From NCBI GenBank assembly GCA_037693485.1, contig CM075351.1, positions 65,002,001 to 65,066,000 of the forward strand: a stretch of 64,000 bases of DNA, written 5' to 3'. How positions within the stretch are numbered: the first letter of the stretch is position 1; each line of letters opens with the position of its first letter. This DNA is from Kitagawia praeruptora (Eukaryota; Streptophyta; Magnoliopsida; Apiales; Apiaceae). The position numbers and the translations under genes are program-made. The notes below the pieces were generated by a model. That model was not told where the DNA came from. It ran no database searches and saw nothing but the letters and a program-made list of their open reading frames with translations. Below are positions 32,455-42,480 of this stretch, piece by piece.

Positions 32455-33652
32455 TGTTAGAAAATGGAAAGTTTGAGGCATATTTATAATATGTTCTTGA
32501 TGTAATTTCCAGAAACTAACAAGTGGAGGTTGTTCCTTGTTATGAGGACTTAAACTTTCATGTTTGGATCTAAGACATTTTCTTAGCGGAATCCATAGAT
32601 AAATTGAGTTGAAAGAATGAGATTTGGAATGGGAAATCAGGTTGCAGATGGAAATCATGGCCATGATATATATTTCATGATCATGAAGAGGCATCAAAAG
32701 AGATGGGATATTCAGAAATGTTTCATGCCCATGAGAAAGTTTTCATGTCTATGAATGTATACTTGGTTGGTCAGAAACATTTCATGCCCATGAGGAAGTT
32801 TTCATGCCCATGATCTGCAACTGATTTTAAATTAGATATTGATTTATTTTAACAGGTTTCAGATTTATTTGTTACAATAGTACTAGAAATTTGGGTCAGT
32901 ATTTGGATCAAATCCTGATGGAAATTTGGATCAGTACTTGGAGTAAAATCCTGATGGACTTGGTCAGACATCAGATACTGATGGGCTAAATCCTGATGGA
33001 TATCAGTTCCTGACAAAGCACTGAATCCTGATCCTGATGGACACCAAATCCTGATGCTACTGATGACCAAATCCTGATACTTATGTAACTGAAAATAATC
33101 CTGATGCTGCAGTTAATGAAATTAAATCAGAATATTTACTTTCCTTTTAAGGTATATCTCTTACGTTTTATTTTTGGGTATTATATATATCAAAGATATA
33201 ACGTTAAGAAGTAGATACGTTAAGGAAAATCCTTGTTCCTTCTTCTTCTCTGTTCTCTCACGATACATATAGGAGAAATACATAGTTCTTAGGCGAACTG
33301 AGGTGCTGGTCGCTGTTGATCACTGGTGTATTTGTGAACCCTTTGATCGGTGCTGTTTTATCCTGGAAGTGATATTGCTGCAACCCAATCACAACGTAAG
33401 TGGGGCAATATTCTCTTCAAGAACAGCCAAGTCTTCTTGAAGGGCTTGGTGACTCAGCTGTGTTCTTTCTCTCTTGTTGTCTTGGCTTAAGCTTCTGTGA
33501 GAGATAAGTTTTCTTACTTTTCTTGTTAATTACAGTTACTGATTATATTCTTGTTTTGCCTTTGTGATTTGTTTTGTTAATTGGTTTTATGCCTGTTCTT
33601 GTTCAATATATATCACTGCCTCATTGTTGTGTTTAGTGTAAAATTCCCAACA
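32455..33652 (+). repeat. 5' LTR of the Copia element
   Basis: TGTTAGAAAATGG...AAATTCCCAACA. It contains AATCCTGATGGA words repeated about eight times (32890-33110), CATGCCCATGA words (32725-32815), a TATA box near 33181-33190 (TTATATATATC), a consensus 5' splice site GTAAGT (33396-33401) with a possible acceptor TTACAG (33530-33535), and a 9-bp stem CTTCAAGAA/TTCTTGAAG (33415-33442). Confidence 0.95.
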
Positions 33653-33653
33653 A

Positions 33654-33669
33654 TCTTGAAGAGAATATT
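33654..33669 (+). other. Candidate self-priming site replacing the tRNA primer site
   Basis: One base after the 5' LTR, TCTTGAAGAGAATATT is the exact 16-nt reverse complement of LTR positions 33407-33422 (AATATTCTCTTCAAGA). Retroelement primer sites lie exactly here, and tRNA-primed ones start TGG; this does not. Self-priming by RNA foldback is established for the Tf1 family of yeasts. For this element it is my inference. Confidence 0.55.
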
Positions 33670-33695
33670 TGTGTTATATATTGTTAATTAACAAG

Positions 33696-35078
33696 ATGGT
33701 TAACGAAACTGAAACTCCTATTGTTGAGACCAGCTCTGGGTCTGGTGTTACTGTACCCACCATGGATTGGACTACGTACTGTTTCCCACAGCCTATTGAT
33801 TTGTCAGGAATGCCTGATAAATTCAGTGGGGGTGTTGGTTTTTCTCGTTGGCAGAAAAAGATGAAACTGTGGTTAACGGTAAAGGGTCTATGGCCGGTGG
33901 TGCAGTATGAGAAACCAGTTGTGGTTAAGGAGAAAGCTGAAACTGTTAAGGCTTATACCATGTGGGAGGAAAAGGATGGGGTGGCTAGGGCTGCAATTCT
34001 GGCAGCTTTAGCGAACACTCTATTCGATGTTTATTCATCTGACTCCTACACTGCTAAGCTCTTATGGGAGAAGCTTGACCAGACACATAATACTGATTCG
34101 CAAGGATTGGAAAAGTATTCTGTGGCTAGGTTCCTTGACTTTAAACTGGTGGATACTAAATCCATGACTGAGCAGGTGCATGAGTTTGAGATGTTGGTTC
34201 ATGCTTTGAAGGAGTCTGGAATGGACTTACCTGAAAAGTTTCAGGTTATGTCTGTGATTGAAAAGCTCCCTAAGTCTTGGGAAGAATTTGCTCTCTCCCT
34301 GAAAAGACAGAAAGGAGAGATCACTTGGACAAACCTGATGTTGGACATCTCTGTGCAGGAGCAACACAAGTCCAAGCAAGGACATGTGATGCCTGTTGAA
34401 CATGCTGGGAGTTCGAAGGTGAATGTAGTAACTGTTGGACAGAAAAGAAAGTCTGTCAATAAGAAGGAAAACACTAAGTCTAAGGACAAGAACAAGGCTA
34501 AGAAACCAAAGGCAAACAAACCATGTTGGTCTTGTGGACAGGTTGGTCATTGGAGCAAGGACTGTCCTGAAAAGAAAGCTAAGAAACATATTGTGGGAGC
34601 ACAAGCTAACACTGTGCTTGCAACCACTGGTGGGTCTATGGTTAACATGGTTGTTGGTGAAGCTGTTGCTTCTGAAACTGACAACGGGTATGTGACTTAC
34701 AACCCTGTACTTCATTCTACTTATTCGTCTCATGAATGGTTGATTGATACTGGAGCTAATGTACATATTTGTACTGATATTACTCTATTTGTATCTTATC
34801 AACAGACTCATGGAATGACTGTGACGATGGGGAATGCTAGTGCAGCTCAAGTACTTGGAATAGGAAACGTGGACCTGAAGTTCGCTTCTGGGCGTGTTCT
34901 ATCCCTCACTAGAGTGCACCATGTTCCTGATATTCGTAGAAATATAATAAGTGGAAGTTGTTTAGTTAAGAATGGTTTTGAAGTTTCTTTGAAATGTAAT
35001 AAAGTAGTTATTACAAATACTGGTGTATTTTTTTGGCAAAGGTTACTTGTCGGATGGATTATTTTTAATAAATGTTGA
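33696..35078 (+). CDS. Copia gag-protease part of the polyprotein
   Basis: The first ATG in good context (AAGATGG) is at 33696; the frame stays open to 35078. Gag includes a UBN2-type region (LWEKLDQTHNTDSQGLEKY, MSVIEKLPKSW) and a zinc knuckle CWSCGQVGHWSKDC (CX2CX4HX4C, about 34522-34564). The aspartic protease motif WLIDTGANVHIC lies near 34738. The frame should continue into integrase but shifts at a run of seven T (35028-35034); six would keep it open. Downstream of the shift the product would read about 15 foreign residues and stop. This is either a 1-bp inactivating insertion or an assembly homopolymer error. Confidence 0.9.
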   Translation: MVNETETPIVETSSGSGVTVPTMDWTTYCFPQPIDLSGMPDKFSGGVGFSRWQKKMKLWLTVKGLWPVVQYEKPVVVKEKAETVKAYTMWEEKDGVARAAILAALANTLFDVYSSDSYTAKLLWEKLDQTHNTDSQGLEKYSVARFLDFKLVDTKSMTEQVHEFEMLVHALKESGMDLPEKFQVMSVIEKLPKSWEEFALSLKRQKGEITWTNLMLDISVQEQHKSKQGHVMPVEHAGSSKVNVVTVGQKRKSVNKKENTKSKDKNKAKKPKANKPCWSCGQVGHWSKDCPEKKAKKHIVGAQANTVLATTGGSMVNMVVGEAVASETDNGYVTYNPVLHSTYSSHEWLIDTGANVHICTDITLFVSYQQTHGMTVTMGNASAAQVLGIGNVDLKFASGRVLSLTRVHHVPDIRRNIISGSCLVKNGFEVSLKCNKVVITNTGVFFWQRLLVGWIIFNKC

Positions 35079-37812
35079 GCCTGTTTTGGGCAGTTTTATT
35101 AATAATAATGTTGGTCCTTCTGTTAATTGTGTTGAATCATCTGATTTGTGGCACGCACGTCTTGGTCACTTGAATTTTGGTGCTCTAAAGAATATGATGA
35201 ACTTAGAGTTGATTCCAAAACATGCCATTGATAAGAAATCTAAATGTCAAGTATGTGTGACTGCTAAACAAACTAGGAAACCCTTTCATAATGTGGTTAG
35301 GGATTCGAATGTGTTAGATTTAGTGCACACTGACATATGTGAATTTGGTGGTGTTTTGACCAAGGAACATAATAGATATTTCATTACCTTTATAGATGAT
35401 CGTAGTAGATATTGTTATGTTTATTTGCTTAAACATAAAGATGAAGCACTAGATAAATTCATTATGTTCAAAACTGAAGCTGAAACACAAACTGGTAAAG
35501 TACTTAAACGTTTGAGATCAGATAGAGGTGGTGAGTATACGAGTAACTCGTTTAATGAATTTTGCAAGAGCAATGGTATAGTTCATGAGGTAACTCCACC
35601 ATACACACCTGAGTCTAATGGGGTGGCAGAACGAAAGAACAGAACTTTTACGGATATGATCAATAGTATGTTGATTAATTCTGGGTTGCCTAAGTACATG
35701 TGGGGAGAAGCTCTGAATACGGCTTGCCATATTCTGAATAGAGTTCCTCTGAAACATATGGACCAGACACCTTATGAATTATGGACAGAGAAAAGGACTA
35801 GTTTAAAATATCTTCGTGTGTGGGGGTGCCTTGCAAAGGTACTTGTCCCTGAACACAAGAGAAAGAAACTAGGGCCGAAAACTGTTGATTGCATCTTTCT
35901 GGGCTATAGGGAAACCACTACAGCTATGAGATTTTTAGTATTAAAATCTGACATAGACGGAATAGTGGCTAACACTATAGTTGAATTTCGTGATGCAACA
36001 TTCTTTGAGGATGTGTTCCCGATGAAGACTGGTATACCTCAAGGTATTCCTGATGATGATCCCACTCACACATCGAGGTCCATTCCTGATCATGTGGAAA
36101 GGATGACAAATGTGGGGGCAGATCCTGGTAGTAGCTCTACTCCTGATGAAGTAGAGGAACCTAGAAGGAGTAAGCGTGCTAAGGTAGTCAAGGATTTTGG
36201 AAGTGATTTTATCACTTACAATATCGAGGACGAACCTTTAACTTTCAGACAGGCCATGGATTCTTCTGAATCTAGGTACTGGAAAGGTGCTGTAAAAAGT
36301 GAAATTGACTCTATTGTTTCTAATGGAACATGGGTGTTGGTTGATCTACCTCCTGGGTGTTCTACTATAGGATGTAAGTGGGTCTTCAAAAGGAAGATGA
36401 ATCCTGATGGCTCAATAGATAAGTATAAGGCTAGGCTGGTAGCTAAGGGCTTTAAGCAAAAGGAAGGCATTGATTACTTTGACACATACTCTCCAGTTGC
36501 TAGAATGACAACGATCCGAATGCTCATAGCATTGGCTTCTGTACATGGTCTTATCATCCATCAAATGGATGTAAAGACAGCTTTTCTTCATGGTGAACTT
36601 GAAGAAGAGATTTATATGGATCAGCCTGAGGGATTTGTTGCCTCTGGAAATGAAAGGAAAGTATGTAAGTTAATCAAGTCTATATATGGCTTAAAACAAG
36701 CTCCAAGAGACTGGCATAAAAAGTTTGATGAAACTGTTTTAGAATCAGAATTTGTAGTTAATGAAAGTGACAAGTGTGTCTATTACATGGTTAAAGGAAA
36801 TGAATGTATTATTGTGTGCCTGTATGTGGATGATATTTTGTTGTTTGGAACCAATATTGAGATTATTAACGAGACAAAAAGTTTCTTGAAAAGGCATTTT
36901 GAAATGAAGGATATGGGAGAGGCTAGTGTGATTCTTGGTATCAAGTTGACTCAGTCAACTGATGGAATAACCTTGTCACAATCTCATTATATAGAGAAAT
37001 CTATACTTGAGAAGTATGGTTATTCAAATTGTAGAATTGCAAGTACTCCGTATGATCCTAAAATTGCCCTTGTCAAGAATAGTTCAGGAGTTCCTGTGTC
37101 TCAGTTAAGGTATTCTCAGATTATTGGGAGTTTGCAGTATCTTGCTAATGGTACTAGGCCTGATATTTCATATTCAGTGTCTAAGTTAGCAAGATATACA
37201 AGTTGTCCAAACAAGACTCATTGGGATGCTCTTGATAGAGTGGTTAGGTATCTGAAAGGCACCATATATCTTGGTCTGCATTACAGGAGGTTTCCTGGAG
37301 TGCTAGAGGGATATAGTGATGCAAGTTGGATAGCTAAGAAGTCTGGTTCCAATGGAGTGACTGGATACCTGTTTACCCTAGCGGGTGGAGCAGTATCTTG
37401 GAAGTCATCTAGACAGACTGTTATAACTCGGTCTACCTTTGAGGCTGAGTTGTGTGCATTAGATGCCACGGGGACTGAGGCTGAATGGTTACATGGACTC
37501 ATGTCAATGTTACCTGTAGTAAGTCGTCCACTTCCTGCTTTTGCTGTTCATTGTGATAGCCGTACAACTATCGACAAGATAAACAGAAAGAAGTATAATG
37601 TGAAAACAAAGAGACATATCCAAGTTAGACTGAAGTCTATAAGGGGTCTAATGTCTGAAAGGATTTTTGCTGTTGAGTTTATTGGAACTCAAGAAAACCT
37701 AGCTGATCCTTTGACTAAAGGGCTTGAGCATGCTGTAGTCCTTAAGTCTAGGTTGGGGATGGGACTGATAGCCCATTGTAATTCATCTACAGCGGGAACC
37801 CAATACACATGA
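35035..37812 (+). CDS. Copia integrase-reverse transcriptase-RNase H part
   Basis: The frame is open from just before the T-run to the stop at 37812. In order: GAG-pre-integrase zinc-binding region (LWHARLGHLNF ... CQVC); integrase core with D (DLVHTDICEFGG), D (LRSDRGGEY) and the PESNGVAERKNR region; reverse transcriptase (GCKWVFKRKMNPDGSIDKYKAR, QMDVKTAFLHG, YVDDILLFG); and RNase H (GYSDASWIAKKSGSNGVTG, CDSRTTIDKI, ENLADPLTKGL). All catalytic motifs are visible and the frame has no other break. Translation of its own is unlikely; it is the separated half of the polyprotein. Confidence 0.93.
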   Translation, partial: GKGYLSDGLFLINVEPVLGSFINNNVGPSVNCVESSDLWHARLGHLNFGALKNMMNLELIPKHAIDKKSKCQVCVTAKQTRKPFHNVVRDSNVLDLVHTDICEFGGVLTKEHNRYFITFIDDRSRYCYVYLLKHKDEALDKFIMFKTEAETQTGKVLKRLRSDRGGEYTSNSFNEFCKSNGIVHEVTPPYTPESNGVAERKNRTFTDMINSMLINSGLPKYMWGEALNTACHILNRVPLKHMDQTPYELWTEKRTSLKYLRVWGCLAKVLVPEHKRKKLGPKTVDCIFLGYRETTTAMRFLVLKSDIDGIVANTIVEFRDATFFEDVFPMKTGIPQGIPDDDPTHTSRSIPDHVERMTNVGADPGSSSTPDEVEEPRRSKRAKVVKDFGSDFITYNIEDEPLTFRQAMDSSESRYWKGAVKSEIDSIVSNGTWVLVDLPPGCSTIGCKWVFKRKMNPDGSIDKYKARLVAKGFKQKEGIDYFDTYSPVARMTTIRMLIALASVHGLIIHQMDVKTAFLHGELEEEIYMDQPEGFVASGNERKVCKLIKSIYGLKQAPRDWHKKFDETVLESEFVVNESDKCVYYMVKGNECIIVCLYVDDILLFGTNIEIINETKSFLKRHFEMKDMGEASVILGIKLTQSTDGITLSQSHYIEKSILEKYGYSNCRIASTPYDPKIALVKNSSGVPVSQLRYSQIIGSLQYLANGTRPDISYSVSKLARYTSCPNKTHWDALDRVVRYLKGTIYLGLHYRRFPGVLEGYSDASWIAKKSGSNGVTGYLFTLAGGAVSWKSSRQTVITRSTFEAELCALDATGTEAEWLHGLMSMLPVVSRPLPAFAVHCDSRTTIDKINRKKYNVKTKRHIQVRLKSIRGLMSERIFAVEFIGTQENLADPLTKGLEHAVVLKSRLGMGLIAHCNSSTAGTQYT

Positions 37813-38347
37813 GAGGAGATCCCTCGAAAGTGTATTCAATGTGGTAATAACAAGTTGTAAGGGTGAATTGGTTGTACCTTTAACTACATAGATTGATACT
37901 CACGTATCTGGAGTCTATCCCCTGTAAACCTAAAAGGTACTGTCACTGCCAGAATAGCAAGAGTTATTTGAACTCTGAATGGGGTCAAGTCATATGACGA
38001 GATGCTAGCAGTACATCTCTGGAGATGCCCAGCTAAGCGAATGTAATTGTGTGGTCGCAATTAGAGGAAAGGGTTATTCCTTGAAGCATTCGACGAACAG
38101 GATCGAGACATGACCATTAACGTCTCAAAGCCGTAGATTGGCACCATAGCCTTTGACTTGTCGTCGTCTATGGAGTGTGGTTACACCAAACGGATAAAGA
38201 TTCAAGGTGAAACATTCCATCTGAATCCGGTAGCCATCGAAGTAGAGGACTTAGGAGGGTTCAAACCCGGAAGGGTACCTACTCTGAAAAACAAGTCATG
38301 ATGAGGATAGATATGTATTTGAATTTCTGTATGGATTCGTGGGGGAT

Positions 38348-39545
38348 TGTTAGAAAATGGAAAGTTTGAGGCATATTTATAATATGTTCTTGATGTAATT
38401 TCCAGAAACTAACAAGTGGAGGTTGTTCCTTGTTATGAGGACTTAAACTTTCATGTTTGGATCTAAGACATTTTCTTAGCGGAATCCATAGATAAATTGA
38501 GTTGAAAGAATGAGATTTGGAATGGGAAATCAGGTTGCAGATGGAAATCATGGCCATGATATATATTTCATGATCATGAAGAGGCATCAAAAGAGATGGG
38601 ATATTCAGAAATGTTTCATGCCCATGAGAAAGTTTTCATGTCTATGAATGTATACTTGGTTGGTCAGAAACATTTCATGCCCATGAGGAAGTTTTCATGC
38701 CCATGATCTGCAACTGATTTTAAATTAGATATTGATTTATTTTAACAGGTTTCAGATTTATTTGTTACAATAGTACTAGAAATTTGGGTCAGTATTTGGA
38801 TCAAATCCTGATGGAAATTTGGATCAGTACTTGGAGTAAAATCCTGATGGACTTGGTCAGACATCAGATACTGATGGGCTAAATCCTGATGGATATCAGT
38901 TCCTGACAAAGCACTGAATCCTGATCCTGATGGACACCAAATCCTGATGCTACTGATGACCAAATCCTGATACTTATGTAACTGAAAATAATCCTGATGC
39001 TGCAGTTAATGAAATTAAATCAGAATATTTACTTTCCTTTTAAGGTATATCTCTTACGTTTTATTTTTGGGTATTATATATATCAAAGATATAACGTTAA
39101 GAAGTAGATACGTTAAGGAAAATCCTTGTTCGTTCTTCTTCTCTGTTCTCTCACGATACATATAGGAGAAATACATAGTTCTTAGGCGAACTGAGGTGCT
39201 GGTCGCTGTTGATCACTGGTGTATTTGTGAACCCTTTGATCGGTGCTGTTTTATCCTGGAAGTGATATTGCTGCAACCCAATCACAACGTAAGTGGGGCA
39301 ATATTCTCTTCAAGAACAGCCAAGTCTTCTTGAAGGGCTTGGTGACTCAGCTGTGTTCTTTCTCTCTTGTTGTCTTGGCTTAAGCTTCTGTGAGAGATAA
39401 GTTTTCTTACTTTTCTTGTTAATTACAGTTACTGATTATATTCTTGTTTTGCCTTTGTGATTTGTTTTGTTAATTGGTTTTATGCCTGTTCTTGTTCAAT
39501 ATATATCACTGCCTCATTGTTGTGTTTAGTGTAAAATTCCCAACA
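38348..39545 (+). repeat. 3' LTR of the Copia element
   Basis: Same length as the 5' LTR. I found one difference, G at 39132 against C at 33239. It is preceded by the polypurine tract at 38339-38347 and followed by the TSD GAATT. Confidence 0.95.
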
Positions 39546-39994
39546 GAATTAACAAATTTCAATTAGGATTCAAAAAATTTTACAGAAGATTAACACATTT
39601 CAATTAGGAATAAAAAATAATAGAAGAATTAACAAAATTCAGTTAGTACTAGGATTTTTATTACCCGTAAGTATGGTTAGAAATGGGTTTATATCTGATA
39701 TCTGGGCTCATTCGAGTGATGGTCGCTGTGAAAGATTTGGATTTTCGACTTTGAGCGTGCTTATATTGACATTATCAAAGTGAAGCTGAAGTGGTACCAA
39801 TGTTCACTATTTTTCTGAAGTACTGTCCCACAATATTTTTCTGTATTGTTCACTACGGTCTTCTTTAGGATAAATTTAGTGTAGGGAGAAATTAAAAAAA
39901 AAAAATTAGGGTTACTCGGCATGTGACAACTGACAACTCTGAGACACCTGAAAGCATCTCCAACGCCTTATCTAAAATTGATGGTTAAATTATA
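39546..39994. repeat. Short AT-rich tandem repeat and intergenic DNA
   Basis: AGAATTAACA(A/C)ATTTCAATTAG recurs three times between 39545 and 39655 (period about 45 bp). The rest is unrecognised. Before the Copia insertion this was the distal promoter of the membrane-protein gene. Confidence 0.5.
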
Positions 39995-40266
39995 CTCCCT
40001 CCGTCCCAATGAGTTCTTAACATTTGCTTTTTGCACGGAAACCAAGATAATGGATGTAATATTATTAAAATAAATAAAGTAGTGGGTGTAATAGTGATTT
40101 TATTGTTAAAATAAGTTAAGTAGTGGGTGTAATAGTGTAAAGTATTGTTAAAATAAGTGAAGTAGTGGGTGTAATAGTGTTAAAACTTACTATTTTAGGA
40201 AATGTTAAGAATCTATTGGGACATCCCAAAATAGAAAGTGTTAAGAATCAAAAGGGACGGAGGGAG
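39995..40266. mobile_element. Stowaway-like MITE (TA target)
   Basis: Ends CTCCCTCCGTCCCA / GGGACGGAGGGAG are flanked by TA (39993-39994, 40267-40268). Internal AGTAGTGGGTGTAATAGTG repeats are present. Same family as 58016-58583. Confidence 0.88.
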
Positions 40267-40745
40267 TATAAAATATTGATTATGTAAAATTTGTCGAACG
40301 TGTAAGACATTGTACCCGTTTGACAAAACTTTTTTTAAGGACTTATGAACTTATTTTCGGGTAAAAATTTTATATTTTGATAAAAAAAATTTATGCAAGT
40401 ATTTAATGTATGTTTGAGATTCAATAAGTTGCAAAAATAAGTTGGAAAATAAGTTGGAATGTTATGAATCTCTAACTTTATCTTAAAATAAGTTAACTTA
40501 TTTTGAAAAAAAGTTCCCCAAACACCCCGATTGTATTTCGAGAATATTAGCTAAATTGACTAATATTTCAAGATGTTATTAATGGAATATATAATTTTAA
40601 TATAGAAATAAGTGAACATCAAGAGATTGTCTATAATTATAGATAAGGGTTTTGAAAATTTTTTTACACATTATCTATAATTTTTATTTACGGTAATTAA
40701 TTTCAAATTTTACCTAAGAAGTTTATCTCATTGGAAATTCTCTTA
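40267..40745. other. Intergenic, nothing recognised
   Basis: AT-rich sequence without a convincing gene. Confidence 0.35.
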
Positions 40746-41388
40746 GAGCATCTCCAATGAGCTTCCCTATTTTGGACCCCTAAAATATATTAAAATAATG
40801 GTTACTTAAAATATAGGGAATGAAAAAGCTATTTTACTCCAATGGTAATCCCTATATTGATTCCCTATATTTTCAAAATTAATATTTAATTAGTATTTTA
40901 AATTTTGTGTTTTACAATATAATTTATGTGATTGTTTCCAACTACTTATACATCCTTTTTTTACCCAATGTTGAATTTTAAATCATTAATTTATTAAGAT
41001 AAAATTAAAAAATTAAAAAACAAAAATGAAAACAAAACAAAAAAAAATGAAATTTAGCACAAACACACACAGAACACATAAAAAACATGAACATACACAG
41101 AACACAGACACAAAACATATATACACGCCCAGACACACACATAAACAGCCCGGACACACACATAAACAGGCGGGAGAGATGAGGAAATGGAGGAGAAACC
41201 AGCGAGAGATGACATGGCAATATATAGGGGATCACTTTTCATCCCTCAAATATGGGGTTTCATTTTCTCTCACCTAAAAATTTTAGGTAAGGGGGAGTAC
41301 CATTGGAGATGGTTTTTTGGAGGAAAACCCCTAAAAACTTACAGCATGGCATTTTATAGGTAAGGAAGGGATTCCATTGGAGATGCTC
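40746..41388. mobile_element. Tourist-like MITE (TTA target)
   Basis: Ends GAGCATCTCCAATGAG / CATTGGAGATGCTC have TTA on both sides (40743-40745, 41389-41391). Size is 643 bp. It contains ACACACACAGAACACA-type low-complexity sequence at 41060-41170. No transposase. Confidence 0.85.
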
Positions 41389-41511
41389 TTAGTTGGATAA
41401 TGTAGAATGGTTAGGAATTACAGTAATAAAATTTTATAAACAAGGAAAATAAACGAGGGCAGAATATACTTCAGTTAATCTTTTCCTCAACTCGTCTTCT
41501 ATCATTATATA

Positions 41512-41832
41512 GAGTCCTACTCCACTACAAACTAAAATTAACTACAAACTAAAAACTAAACACTAATTCAATATTTTAAGTTAATCTAATGACCCAATAC
41601 AAAATATGTCTAAAATTCTTGGCTCCATTCAGCAAAAAAATAAAATAAATAAATAATGTTCACTGCTGACGTGGCAGTGAACAATTTTTTTTTTTTTGAA
41701 TGGAGCCAAGAATTTTAGACACTTTTTGTAAAGGTACCCCTGGTGGGGCCATTAGAATGAATGAAATATAAAATATTTTATGTTAGTTTGTAGTTTGTAT
41801 TTAAGGATTGGTTTGTATTTGAGCAAAAACCT
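41512..41832. mobile_element. Foldback element E4 (9-bp TSD CATTATATA)
   Basis: Perfect 9-bp repeats lie at 41503-41511 and 41833-41841. The arms carry ACAAACT/ACAAACC words (three per arm), CATTCTAATG, and the GC palindrome on the right arm (41734-41750; lost on the left, which reads AATGACCCAATAC). TGTCTAAAATTCTTGGCTCC then occurs in both arms, with A/T tracts and a centre TGTTCACTGCTGACGTGGCA. The start GAGTCC matches E1. Non-coding. Confidence 0.82.
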
Positions 41833-41841
41833 CATTATATA

Positions 41842-42450
41842 AACACCGGATGATGTAATTTATTAAAATTGATCTTTTTTTTATTAAATTTATATAAGGA
41901 TTAGTTTATTTAACATTAAAAAATATTTTAAAAAATGATAAAAATAGAAAAGAAAACTACGATATTTAAGTAAGTCAATAGTTTATAGTAAAAGAATTAT
42001 AATTGCATCAAAATTTCAATAATTTTATGAGACACGAATATAGAAGAAAGTACCACTAAAACGGGATTTTACTTACTAATAAGATATTAGATGATAAGGG
42101 TCCGAGAAAATTTAATTAAATTGATCATTAATTTACTGTTAAAAATTATGTTACTTACAAATAATTTGTTTATTAATAAAGGTCATTTTATATATTATTT
42201 ATTTAAGTTTATTTAAGAAAATCGAAAAAAAAAATTAAATGATTCTAATATATACGTTAAAATGTACAAGTTTATGATAAATACATTATTTATGAACTGA
42301 ATAAAGTTATAATAAAAAAATTATAATTATAAAAGTATTAACGATTAAAAAATAATATAAAATCCTCGGAAAATAGAAATTTTAGGGGTGGAACCAAATT
42401 TTCGTACCGAGGTACCATTAAAAATGTATTTCTTTTGTTTTAGATAAGAA
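41842..42450. other. AT-rich flank, nothing recognised
   Basis: Contains a block GGGGTGGAACCAAATTTTCGTACCGAGGTACC (within 42385-42416) resembling the arrays at 11650-12000. No gene. Confidence 0.4.
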
Positions 42451-42480
42451 CTAGCTTATAACCCGTGCGATGCACGGGTT
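42451..42480 (-). mobile_element. Helitron-type 3' end, minus orientation (CTAG|T)
   Basis: Minus strand: CCCGTGC-ATC-GCACGGG hairpin, TTATAAG spacer, CTAG at 42451-42454, then T. This is a textbook Helitron 3' signature. The body extends to the right; its 5' end was not found. Confidence 0.65.

Larger units (their letters stand above)
32455..39545 (+). mobile_element. Near-complete young Ty1/copia retrotransposon (5-bp TSD GAATT)
   Basis: It is 7,091 bp with LTRs of 1,198 bp each (32455-33652, 38348-39545). Perfect 5-bp duplications GAATT flank it (32450-32454, 39546-39550). The single gag-pol region is in Copia order: gag, protease, integrase, RT, RNase H. The LTRs agree everywhere I compared them except position 33239 (C) versus 39132 (G), so insertion is very recent. 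A polypurine tract GTGGGGGAT precedes the 3' LTR. There is no TGG-type tRNA primer site; the first bases after the 5' LTR instead complement the LTR itself. One frameshift separates gag-protease from the rest. About 530 bp between the pol stop and the 3' LTR is non-coding. Confidence 0.95.

Noticed and set aside
32428..32697. 89-codon minus frame repeated at 38279-38590
   Set aside because: Lies in the Copia LTR (present in both LTRs); no recognisable protein.
34227..34766. 179-codon minus-strand frame inside the Copia gag region
   Set aside because: Shadow of the gag-protease frame; no independent motif.
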